Assembly (NCBI GenBank): GCA_000507305.1
Contig: DF239215.1
Coordinates: forward strand, 62,001 to 126,000
Source: Breviolum minutum Mf 1.05b.01
Taxonomy: Eukaryota > Sar > Dinophyceae > Suessiales > Symbiodiniaceae
Direction: 5' to 3'
DNA: 64,000 nucleotides
Position 1 is the stretch's first letter, and the number at the start of each line of letters is the position of its first letter. The translations under genes and the position numbers were made by a program. Under the pieces are notes generated by a model, which was given only the letters and a program-made list of their open reading frames with translations, ran no database searches and was not told the origin of the DNA. This document shows, in pieces, positions 35,903-47,624 of the stretch.

Positions 35903-38900
35903 CTAAGGCACCGCATTGATTGAACTTAGCCCAGCTTTGGAAAGCTTCAGGGACTGAGGATTGCCAATAATCATCTCCATGACCTTTCCACGACGACAAT
36001 TCTGGGGAAGGTTGGTTTTGGGGGAGCCATTTTTTTGGGGGGAGGTAACAAAAAAGGCTTCAATACCTCACTAAGTACAACATGTTGATGATTTGCTTGT
36101 GGTTATGCTGGTATGAGGTTGAGATATGTTAAACATCAACTTCACAACTTTTTGTGATTGGGTATGCTATGATGTTGAGGACTTTGGAGGTTGGTCTTTA
36201 AGGCTAATTTTTCTGGGGGTTCAGTATGTGTTCACTATTTTTCAATCTATGCCTGGATGGGTTAGATGCATTTCATCAAACGGTAGTGTGTGAACTTAGT
36301 CCGACAAGGTGGGCCAGAAGCCCCAATGATAAGTAGGTTTTTCCACCACGCCACCGGAATGGGATTTCTTTACCCCAGGCAAACCCATGGCTTTTTTCGG
36401 CCATTGGAATGTCCGGGTGGAGGTTCCTTCATTTATAGCGATCGGCTCGGGGCCCACCTTGTGGGAGGGCTATGGACATTTGCCCTCCAGTAAAGTAATT
36501 AACATAGCTGGCTGGAAAATCCCCATCATGGCCGGTAAATACAGTCAAAATGGTTGAATTTTCCAATGAGTTTCTCCATGGCTATGGTAGTTTGCCGGAC
36601 ATTGAACACGTGGGGCTTTTTGAAAAGCCAACCATCCCTTCAGTGATATGTACCAATTCTGGTGATGTCAAAAACCTGCTGCCAACATGCCATACCAATT
36701 TTCATATGTTTGAAGCACTTTGGATTCTCATTAAAACATGACCCCACCCCAAAAAGTTCAAACCACCTTTCCTGGAAAAAAAACATGTCGAACAAAAAAC
36801 ATCAAGAAAAAATCTACACCCCAGAAATTTAATTTAGATACCCAACATGATGGTTTTTAACATATCTCCTTTCAAACATGGCTATTCTAGGACATTTTAG
36901 GTACTCCCCCGAAGACTAGCTATATCCCCTGAAAATGCTGGTTGGAAGACTAGCTTCCTCTTGAAATGGCCCCTTTTCAGGTGACATGTTAGTTTTCGTT
37001 ATAGTAAAGAATCCTTGTCAGAATCATTCTGTGCAATGGCTGGGGTTTGCATTCGTTAGAGCTTGTCCACCAGGATGAAACTCAACAACCAAGTGGCCTT
37101 GAAAAGGATTCACATGATCCTGCAACCCATGAAAGGCCTTGGGACCAACGGTTCACGGTGCTACCAAATGAATGAATACAACACCCAAAATCGAACAAGA
37201 AACAAAAGAGGTTTCAAATTAAATTGTGTGTGTGTTTGTTATTGTTTTGTAAATTCTTTTGGGGGCTATCCAAATCCATGTACTTCCGTTTGGGGTGGTG
37301 AGCCAAACCAAAAAGTTCGATTGTCCCATTGTGCATATGCAGGTCTATCACATGTCCTCCTATTTATCTTCTAATGTTACTTTAGGCCTTTTAAATTCCA
37401 ACCACCTTGTATAAAAGCATTGGCAAAGGAATCATCCTCCCAAGTTGGTAGAAGAACCATTCAACAAAAACCTGACTTAAAACAACTTAAAGAATTACTC
37501 GAGGTTTTGAACAAAGACTCACTTGAACAACAGAAATCAACAACTCAACATTCCCATTCACGGTTTTCATCATTCATAAATTGAATTATGAGAGTTCATC
37601 CAGATTATAAAACCTGCTGGGTTGCCTCGCAGCACAAGTCGAGCGTGGATTTTTCTTGTACATGGCAGCGTTTTTTACGGAAAACAATTTCAACAAGCCT
37701 TCTAACTAGAGCTGTTCATCATCCGACATGACCACAATTTACAAACAAAAATCTTGCGAAATACTCACAACCCTTGGACCCAGCTTTCCAAAGCCAAGGT
37801 GCTAAAATGGGAATAGGTCTGCCTCAGGTGCTCTTGCAACATATTCCCATACTTCAAGGGATTCTTAAGGGAATGGCATGGGAGTAGTATGGGTATTGGG
37901 GTCTCAGTATAGGGGGTCCCTGGAATTTCCCTTGAGACTATGCTGAGAATCCTGTTTCGGGGGAACAGGTGTCCTTCCTTCCAAGAGTATTTTTGGACAC
38001 TGTTTCCGTGTACAATGTTGGTTGCCGGCTGTTACTCTTCCTCCCATAATCATTGTTCAGTGGAAAATGGCGGAATATTTGAAAGGTAAGTATGGGAGGT
38101 ACACCCATTTTTCACTGAACCATGATTATAGGAGGAAGGGCAAGGAATTTTGCATTAAATATTGAAACAGTTTCCAAACATCCAAAAGAAAATCTTCAGA
38201 GAAGATGGGCTCTAACTTGACATATTTTGACATATGTACCAGTAAGTATGCAAGGTGTAGCCCACTAAAGATAAGGCATATAGGCGTTTCCAAAAAATAG
38301 TGGTACCCCCCAAATTATCCATTATAATAAGGTTGTCCATTATAAACCATCCATTTTGGGGGTACCACTATTTTTGGAAACACCCTCATATGTTCAAAAC
38401 AAAAGCCAACCTATACAAAAAGGCACTGTAACTTGAAAGCCTCCAAGTTTAAGGCCATAATTTACCACCCCCTGAAAAACTATAGATGTCATTGTGAAAA
38501 AATCCCACCCCTAATTTTCAATAGGAAATATAGTACATCGACTCATTCATGGTGGATGTTCCAGCCAGTCATGTTTGTTTTCGGTGGTGTACCTGACTTG
38601 TTTGGTATTGGTAAGGTATACCTGACTTTTTTTTGTTGGGTTTGGGATGAAGGTGTGACATCACCTCCAAACAGCACATCACCTCCCAAAACTGAGTGTC
38701 TGCACCAGCATTATTGGGCTTTGGATACCGCAAACCTGGCAGGTTTTAATAAGGTCAAACCGACATGAAAATTAGACTTCACATAGAAACAGGAATGAAT
38801 TGATTTGGTCAAAAATGTATGAAAATTATGGAAAATGGTTCAACTAAAATGCACCAAACATCCATCCAACATGTGTTTTTTTGAAAAAAAAGGGAAAAGA

Positions 38901-41900
38901 ACAGGATCAAACACATCTAAGTATAAGTAGAATAATTAATCCTACCTTAAAGAGTTCCTAAACATCGGCAATCACCATGTTTAGGAACTCGTGAAATCAT
39001 CCAACCGACGGTTTGGAGCAACCTGACACCACCGCCACCGATGCAATGATGTCCGACCTGGAGGGGTCGAAGTTACCATGGTTGTTACCCTACCAAGGTG
39101 GGGTTTCCATACCAGTTTATCCAGTGGGGTGAAACAACTCCCTCAAACTAACAGCAAGTTTACACCTGAAATGGATGCTTGGAATACTACTGTGTTTTGG
39201 TTTCCTTTTTGGGATCGCCTATGTTCAGGGGCGGTTGATGTTAGTTTCAGGGAGGGTATAACTCCTATAAGGAGGGATCCCCCTTTGATCAACTTGGAAG
39301 ATCATCCCATGAATGACCATGGTTACGTTTCCTCCCCTAAGGGTCGGGCAACGTTCCGCTTCCAAATGGCCGAACTTCATGGCTAATAAATGGGGCTGAT
39401 CCTAACCACTTACTAAGCGGGATGATCCTCCAAGCAATCGACCCAGAATATTTATAGGAATTCTGAAGATGTTTGTTGGAACTATAATCCATAATCCATA
39501 ATCCTTAAACATAGCTACACGGTGGGCCCCTACTACTTATAAACAGTGTATATGTATCATCCTTTTGATATATGATGTAGAACGTCAGATTAATACGGAC
39601 AATACGGGGTTTTACTAGGGATCCTTGCAATGATAAGGGTAGTCCCATCCCTTCATCTAAGGTTAAATTATGGAATTAAGATCCCTAAACTCAATGAGAT
39701 CAATGAGATACCATCCATTACATACCTACTATTACTATCATGGCCCTCCTAACTCCCCCCATCAAAACTACCCCCACCAGAAACAAGGGTTTAATAAGGC
39801 ACGTCTTAAGGGACAATGCTGGCTAGTAAATGGCTACTAACCCCTTAATAACCGATATCAATGAAATTAATACTATAGGAACATATAGCCATAGACATAT
39901 GTACTAATATGAGAAAGATGTGGAAATATATTCCAATTATATATTTTGATTGACATTTGTTGGCAAGTAGCATGAAGGAGATGTGTGAGAGGTAACGATG
40001 CCTTAAATTGGGAAAGCATACCAAACCATCACCAAAGAATATTACCAATATGAGCCCAGTATATACATAAATTTAGTAACAAATTGTGAATATAAAGCGA
40101 AACATATGCCAAACAACCTACAGTAAATTAATCTCATTTCTTGAACTTTCATTACCCCATTGGTAAACTAACATAGCCGGCTTGGAATACACATCATTCT
40201 TCGATAAAGAAATGCATCGGTCCATTTTCCAAGCCCTACATGACCCAGCTGAACCCCCTGAAAACTGGGAGTTTTGAGGCCCCCCAACATCTCCGAGGCG
40301 AGGCGAATACCTTTGGGAAGGGTTAGTAGAGGTGGTTCAGAAAACTAACAATATCCCCGTTGAAAATTGATGGTTGGTTCAGATGATTCATTTTTTTTTT
40401 TTAATGGTCCCCTTTTCAGGTGACATTCGTTACTTTTCGGGGGTGTAGTGTTTCAGTTATAGTCTTTGAATCGTGGCACATGAGTCGGTGTGGTGGTGAC
40501 GATTGCATCCTGGGTGGGGAGTCGATCCAGAACTATGCACTTTTGTGGTCTGATGTGTTCGTGCGCAGCCATGCCTTTTTGTTTTTACATCTTTCTTGAC
40601 ACGAAAAAGGAGACGTATGGTGATTCATTACATATCTCCCACACATAAAATAAGTTACCCAGCTACATGTTGTAGAAAGTGGAGGGGATTCTCCAACAAA
40701 AAGCTGCCAAGACATCCCAGTAGCAGAAACGTGCACCATTAGAATAGCCAGTGCAATGGATACGTCGCTTGTCGATGCATGGCAACTGCAAGACCTGCCA
40801 ACGGTTTAGGGATTTCTCCATTCGACATGGGTGGGACGGGGGGTCTCTTATTGGGGGATTCCTGGAATCTCCTTGACCGGCTGATTTCGTTTCTACATTG
40901 ACATGTTTTGGCAAAACTACACCCCCGAAGTGTAACAAAGCCCCTGAAAATGCATGGTTGGAAGTCTATTTTCCTTTTGGGATGGTAACTTTTCGGGAGC
41001 TGTGCTACACTTCAGGTACATCTCAAAAACAAACAGTTTGAAGCCATTGTCAGCAACCAGCGTAACGTAAAATATGTGTTTACACCAGGGTCTTGAAACA
41101 CTGGTCCAAGTGACTTGAACACTCAATATGCTAGCTTCATATATTGAGGAAATTACAATCGTAATTGTACATGTGTACGTTCAACTGTAGATTTAACGAC
41201 GACATTTCGAAATTCTATATTTTTTTGCACGTTGGGAAATGATTTTAACCTGGCAATTCTTTCTGCCCTTTTTGGGATGGTTAAGTGACCCCTTTAAAGG
41301 TTAAGTGACCTTTAATAGGGGATAGAAAGGCTGTCGTTTCCAAATTCATTCATGGTGGTCGTTTCCAAGGCACACTAGACGACCGTTGTGGCACACCTCC
41401 GCTATTCATGTTGAATTCATTCATGTTAGACACTAACCTTGCTATTCATGTAGAAATAACGACCACCATCATTCAAGGCGCACTAGACAAGAACAAGGAA
41501 AACACTATATAGATCTACATTTTTTGGTACTATGCAATGTTTTATCAACAAACTCTTGCATGTCCTATCAACCCACCATTTTCGGTGAGAGAAGGGTCCG
41601 TCTTCACCAACGAATGTCGGCAAGACCGCACCTGTGAAAGGACCATAATATTCCCCTTCCCCCACGTTCATCAAATGGGAACTGTTTGCTCCCCAAGCGT
41701 TAAAAACAAATCACCCCAAGATGAAAGGAAAGGAAGATCATGTCCAATGTTCATGTTTTGAGGGTTCTTTCCTTCTTTCAATGCCGTTGAAAATATAAGA
41801 TCTTTTCGTAGACATACAAAATATAATATATAAATATGAAAACACATACAGATGTCACTCTGGCGAAACATGTCACAGAGAAAAACAGATGACCCCCCCN

Positions 41901-43637
41901 NNNNNNNNNNNNNNNNNNNNNNNNNNNNNNNNNNNNNNNNNNNNNNNNNNNNNNNNNNNNNNNNNNNNNNNNNNCCCCCCCCCCCACCCCCACCCAAAAA
42001 AACGGGGGAAATCCCGACCTGCTCCAGGATTTCACGCATCACTTCTAAGTCATGCACTCCCTGGCAGTTTTTCAAGTGTTTCACACAAGGATGGACCAGG
42101 GTAGACCTGCCAGGCCTTTGCATCTTGCTAGTTACTTTCGGGGAGACTTATATGTAATATCAATTTGGGGATCCCGGGAAAAACGAGCAAAATCTACATG
42201 TTTTTTTTTTTTTCGAATTCATCTTCAAATTGATTGTCGTTTTTTGGGGCGCAAAGTATATAGACAGAACATATCACAACTCCCTGATACTGAGGTTGGT
42301 TCTCACCTCTTTTCCGAGATGTTTTTTTCGTTTTGAATATGTTTGCAGATCAATGAAAATTGAATGAATAACACTATTTCTGTTGGATTTCCCAGGAAAT
42401 AAGGCGGATTTAGATTTCCTCACTAAACTACACCAAAAGTACGTCACTTTAAAAGTAATTCTGTCATCATTCATTTCAATAAACACATCAATCCAAAAGA
42501 TGACGTCATTGGAGATGGCCACACCTAATGTATCATCTTAAAACCTCGAAAGTCACCAAAAAACTCAAAAAAAACTATGAATGCTTATCATGTCCTCTTA
42601 TTATCCAATCTCAATGAAAAGGCCAGTTAAATCCTTTTTTCCCCTCCTAAGGAAGATGTTTTTTGGAAAAAAGAACCCCGGAGCTTTTGAAAAAAAAATA
42701 GTGGGATCGAAGTTCTGTTGCCTCAATTTCCAAGGAGATTGATATACTTATTTGTGTAATATATGAAATATAAATATATATATATATATTATAGGTATCA
42801 AATAGATTTCAAGAAGTACAGGTTTCAAAGGTGTGTCTTTGCAAACCTGGCCATAAAATGATCATGTGTTTTATTTCTCGACTCGGTTCATCAAATAAAA
42901 AAAAACCTTGTCTGCCTGCTCATCTTCTTGGGCGCTTGGTTGGCTATGTGGCCCGACGTTAAACTGTGTCCTGTTTTTTTGTTCGAGTTGCATCATGGGA
43001 AAAAGGCCCGAGCTTCAAACGGGTTTGAAGGCAAAAAAGAAAAGAAAAAACAACACAAAAAATCGGTATGAACATCAATAAACCATAATATCTCGGCATA
43101 TCAATTACTATAATTCCTAAACCTGAATAAAGGGCATTATATATAGAGAATTCCTTGACTAAACCACGATTTCGGGTGACCTTGGCTGAGGTCGCTATAA
43201 TTTGCCCAGCATACTGCTTGGTTCCGGTTCCGGGATTTGCAGTCTCATAGTAGGGAGCTTAATGCAGCCTGTACAAAAACTCCACAAGAATTATTCAAAC
43301 AACCACGGGCACGTTTTTGACAGGTCAGGTGATTTCATGCTAATCTTGCCTACCCTTCAAACCATACTGTTGGTGGATTGAATCCTGCATCTGTTGTTAG
43401 GTAGAGTATTAGAATGATAAATGGCATGGATCAAATTTTCGGTACATATTAAAAAACAAATGTATATATATATATACATGTTAAGTCAGCATATATATAT
43501 ATATGCATCAATAGTCGGGGGAGCCCTGAATTTGTTGAATTTCAAGTGGTGAAAAAGTGTTGGGAATCCCATCCATTTTGGGATATAAGAAAGAGAATCA
43601 AGTGTTGCATCATTTGTCAAAAAATAAAGGAAATTCC

Positions 43638-43713
<76 letters not shown>

Positions 43714-46700
43714 CCTTCACTCCATTTAACCCTTCATTATTTCACTTCCACCCATGTTAAATAAATACGCCACATCTTCACCTAAAAAACCCTTGGCATC
43801 ATCTCCCCCCATGGCACCATCCCATGTGATCATACTTGTTAGGTAACCCTTGGAGCGCCAAAAGCCCAATACCTTCGAGGCACGAAAAGTTCGGAAAATT
43901 GGTGCTTTGGGATTGGGATGATCGCGGTGCCCCTACGTCCCTCTCATCTTCGGGGATCCAATAGGAATCCAAACCACCAACGAACCCAAACCACCATGGG
44001 ATTTTTGGTGAGAGAATGATTTCCAAATCCATGGTGGTTGAACCAACACCAGTTGGAAATAGTTGGAAAATATGCGCAAGTCAAAATGGCTTCCATCTTC
44101 TGAAATTTTCAGGGTGAAGATCACCAAAACAAATATTTGAGAAAGAAAACATCAAGAATCGACTGGGCTCAATGATGCCAGTTTGAATTTCTTCCAGTTT
44201 TGGAAGGACAGAAGCTGACATGTTCGGCTCATCTCTTGAATGTTTAGCTTACCGTCTCAAGACATCAGGTTGAATATCACGGTTTCTCTGTGGACAGTGG
44301 CCGAAACTTCTACAGTAATTCTAGGTTTCCCGAGAAAGCCCTGCTCACTTCCATGCAGCAGTTCTGATTCTTTCACCTTTATCTTCGATATAAAAAAGGA
44401 CCAGTTCCAAAGTCACGCCGAATCCACGGGTCGGACAACCCTTTTTTTGAGAAACACAACACAGCGATTTTTCTTTGCAGAAACAGAAAAATATATTCTC
44501 CCAAATGGTGGTTTGATGGTGATTTATTATGATAAAACAATTACCAAACAAACAAATCATCCAACCGAGTTGTTTTTGCTTCAGAGCGTTGCTCTTACAT
44601 TTCTTTCTTTGATTCCCCTCCAAGAAGGAAAAATAAAACAAACATCCACTAAGGGGGTGTATCTTGTGTTAATTTGTTCAGTGCCCACTTCCTGATGTTC
44701 ACTTGTCCGGAAAAACAAAAAACTCCACGGATAAAGCTACTGTTGATGGAAGAAATCCTGCACCAGTTGATAGGTAGTTTATCCCATTATTTACATGGTT
44801 TTATACATTCCAGGTGGTGCAGGATTTCTTCCATCAACAATATTTCTGTTTCTCTGTCGAATTTTTTGGGCCCAAACCATTCTGCATGGTGAAGAGGTGT
44901 AGGCCTGGCAGCAGGGAACGTAGAAATGATAATTTGATAAGTTGTTCCCTAGTGCAAAGGCTGTACATGTTGTATATTATTGATTTAAAACATTAAGAAA
45001 CCTATGTAGATTGTAGATTCTAGTGGTTCTAGTGGGTGGTTGAACCAAGCCATTTGAAAGACATTAGTCAAATTGGATCATTTCCAGCAGTAGGAGGCAC
45101 GCTAAGACTCTTTGAAACCACCACATGCAGAGATGGTTGGTACAGAACTCATGTCAGGTTCTCTCCAAAAGGTATATAATCTTTCAATAGAACTTCTGCT
45201 CCAAATTTGAAAATTGGAGTAGTTGGTGGATGATCCACCCTATCCTTCAAGGATCATCTCAATAGGACGGGCAGAAAGACAGGGGTGCAGACTACATTTA
45301 GTCTATCAATGTCTCCTTCTATATTAACATTGTTGGGCTATCTACATTTGTTAGGGCCATCTGGCCCTATGCTGCATATTCTGCAGTTATTAGACAGCGC
45401 ATAACTGAAAAATAATGTTTGTGATCGCAAATCCTTCCCGAAGAAGGGAGGAAAGGCAAACCTGAAACCACCCACATAGTAGTACATTACGCCTTTTGCC
45501 TTCAGGATCTTCAGGACACCATACCAAACGCCAAAAAGAAACATTAAACAACTAGTGACTCCAAAATGACCAAATACCTTTCACTTGATTTAACTAAGAA
45601 CAATCACCCAACAACAAAAAAAACAACCAACAAAAACGAAAACGTCGCAAAAAATAAAAATAAATCACCCATAGCAGAATTCAAAAAGTCATGAAACAAA
45701 TCAGTTGCAAAAAATATCATGTTCATCCCAAACACTTGTCCCAATTCGTCATTAATTAAGGGCCTTATGAAGGGATTCTTAACCACCATCATCCCCGGGC
45801 CCCGTGGGCCCCTTAGATTCCCTTTCCTTCCCAATCTCAACTGTGGCTCCCCTGCGGGAGTAGGAAAGGAAACCCTGGGCACGTGTCCATGTGATCCACA
45901 TGCGATGAGTTTTTCACAAGCTGGTTTCAAAGGGAAGATGTGGGTACCCTTGGGTATACATAGTAGGTGCATGATGGTATACATAGTCAGGGTACTCTCG
46001 TAAGGGTACCCACCTTTTCCCTTTGATGGTCGGTGGTTTCAACAAAAAATTGAAGCATATGTTTTTGCAAACAAGTGGCTGTGATCCTTATCTTTTGTCT
46101 AAAAGGGAGAGGACAAAACATAAATAACGTGGTGGTTGAACGAACCCATCTGAAAATATCGGTCAAAATTGGATTGTTTCCCCAAGGCATCGGGGTGAAA
46201 ATAATACGCAATCTTTGAAACCACCAGGTTTGGACGCTGGAAATTCTACTGACGAAGACATCTCAGACCTAAGCAAAGGTTTCTTTCAAAAGTACGGTAA
46301 TCCAAAAAGATAATCAAAAGAGCTATTAGTTGGGTTGTGAGTTATGCCACTGGTAGGGGATGTATAGTAGTTGCTCTGATGGTTCTATGAAGTGTCTCAG
46401 CGACTGACCATTGGACAGTGGCTTCTAAATCATCAGCATTACCAGACTCAAACATGTACAGTTCATATGTTCCTTAAATATATTTAGGACCCAAATCTGA
46501 ATCAAAGTTCAACCTTGTTCCACTTCTTCCAAACAGTTATGAAAGGCATTTTGGGAGCTTCAAAAACTATCACTTGGTGTCTATAGTTTTTTTCTTCTAA
46601 GATGTAAATCCAATATACGTGGTGTCCTGTCCAAACATTTTTTTTCTGGATTTGCGGTCATTGGTTGGGTCCCTTAGTAGAATAGTTGTGATTGATTTTC

Positions 46701-47181
46701 CCGTGATGTTCTCATCAGGGTTGAATGGCTGGCACTAAAATATATAATATTATCTGGCCAAACTATAATATTTCACCAACCTAGATTTCCCTCGAAATAA
46801 GAGGATTTCCCTTACTAAACCACCATTTGGTGGAAATCGGTCGTGTGAGTCGCTATAATTTGACCTACAGTAGGTAATATTATTTAAAATTTCGGTTCAC
46901 CCCTCACCCAGGGATGGAATCGTCACCCAGTCACCAACAGGATGACATGAAAAAATTTTAGGATCGGGAATCCCAACCCGAAAAAACTGACTCATATGCC
47001 ACGAGCGATTGCATCATAGGGGTACTGTAGATCCAAAAAATACGGTGCATGGATCGTCACATTCCCCACGTGTTTGGCACCCCTCGATGCAGTCAAGAGA
47101 CTTTGGCTGTATTGTGGCTGCCATGGAAGGCCAACCATAGTGGAGCATCACTACGACCTTTTGGCAAAAATAAGATAAATC
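35903..47181 (-). CDS. alpha/beta-hydrolase, PHB-depolymerase/LpqC-type esterase, dispersed exons
   Basis: Exons recognised: 47181-47102 (FILFLPKGRSDAPLWLAFHG: the strand and oxyanion-hole HG motif after an LP box); 45508-45462 (ILKAKGVMYYYVGGF, weaker); 42060-42019 (GVHDLEVMREILEQ, equivalent of the family's DDV.F motif); 40794-40725 (VLQLPCIDKRRIHCTGYSNG, then ARF; GYSNG is the nucleophile elbow with catalytic Ser); 39057-39023 (SDIIASVAVVS); 38735-38706 (LRYPKPNNA); 37137-37090 (AFHGLQDHVNPFQGHL, the segment with the catalytic Asp); 36001-35903 (NCRRGKVMEMIIG..., possible end). Phases match for 42060 to 40794 and for 39057 to 38735. The order follows extracellular PHB-depolymerase/feruloyl-esterase-like hydrolases. 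The usual G-H-x-W-P box with the catalytic His was not found and should lie at or beyond the last exon. At least two small exons are missing. Donors GT and GC are both used. Confidence 0.72.
38040..38135. repeat. hairpin element 'cctcccataatcattgttcagtggaaaa'-type
   Basis: Outer arms (ctcccataatcattgttcagt and the inverted ctgaaccatgattataggag) enclose ~50 bp. A shorter relative with a ~37-bp stem is at 12852-12929, and a half copy is at about 56981-57001. It is another small inverted-repeat family. Confidence 0.85.
41900..41974. other. assembly gap, 75 N, inside a poly-C tract
   Basis: A run of 75 N flanked by c7 on the left and c11 on the right, so the gap is probably a long homopolymer that could not be sequenced. 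The esterase exons on either side (42060-42019 and 40794-40725) splice in phase, which supports the order and orientation of the two contigs. Confidence 0.99.
43643..43711. repeat. (CAT)n trinucleotide microsatellite
   Basis: About 23 perfect cat units. In different frames this reads poly-His, poly-Ser/Ile or poly-Met on the opposite strand. It lies within the esterase gene's introns; no coding role is indicated. Confidence 0.95.
44741..44839. repeat. hairpin element 'tgttgatggaagaaatcctgcacca'-type
   Basis: Inverted arms of about 25 bp (gatggaagaaatcctgcacca and tgcaggatttcttccatc) surround a ~50-bp centre. Partial relatives occur at about 9020-9045, 43380-43400 and 52605-52625. Confidence 0.85.
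46752..46864. repeat. repeat 'tataatatttcaccaacctag...', one of three copies
   Basis: A ~115-bp element starting near tctggccaaa, containing the palindrome ccaccatttggtgg followed by aaatcggtcgtgt, and ending gtcgctataatttgacc. A close copy is at 10435-10553 and a diverged one at about 43133-43215. Its ends (tataatttgacc against ggccaaa..tataata) are weakly inverted. Confidence 0.8.
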
Positions 47182-47624
47182 CTTAGTTCAGTTCAGCAGG
47201 GATGTCTTAGGAACTTAGAATCGAAAAAATGGTCAGTGACATGGATGATAACGCACTTGTATAATACACTTATAAGTTGTGGTGTTTTTTTTCAGAGTTA
47301 CCAACCTCAACTTCCTGGGACATTTATAAAACCAACGCCGAGGTGCTACGCTCCATACCCCGCACGCGGATTGTGACCTGGAGGGGGGGTTGAATGAAGT
47401 TTTTAGTCCCCAAAAAGTTGAGTGGCTGACAACTACAGTACTTGAAAACTAAGATGTCTGCTGAAAAAATAGGCCCAAATGGTCCCTAAAAGTAAGCAAA
47501 GGATCATCTTCCAGTCCCATCCATTTTCAGTTGTTTTTAATGTTTGTTGGCTGCTTATATAGTTTCAAGGAGGGCATTTTGAAAAAACAAAAACTGCAAG
47601 GTTTCTTGACAAGTCCTCACCCAC

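Noticed and set aside
41483-41674. Minus frame AVLPTFVGEDGPFSHRKWWV after tttcacag
   Set aside because: It lies between two esterase exons that join in phase directly, so it is probably intronic.
43855-43950. Minus segment DERDVGAPRSSQSQSTNF before a gtattgg donor
   Set aside because: It adjoins a MITE copy at 43950-44005 and has no clear acceptor; it could not be placed in the esterase gene.
44240-44695. 151-codon plus-strand frame and minus exon-like segment ending GACG|gtaagc
   Set aside because: Composition is AT-rich and low quality on plus; the minus segment (RSFGHCPQRNRDIQPDVLR) has a good donor but no confirmed acceptor or phase partner.
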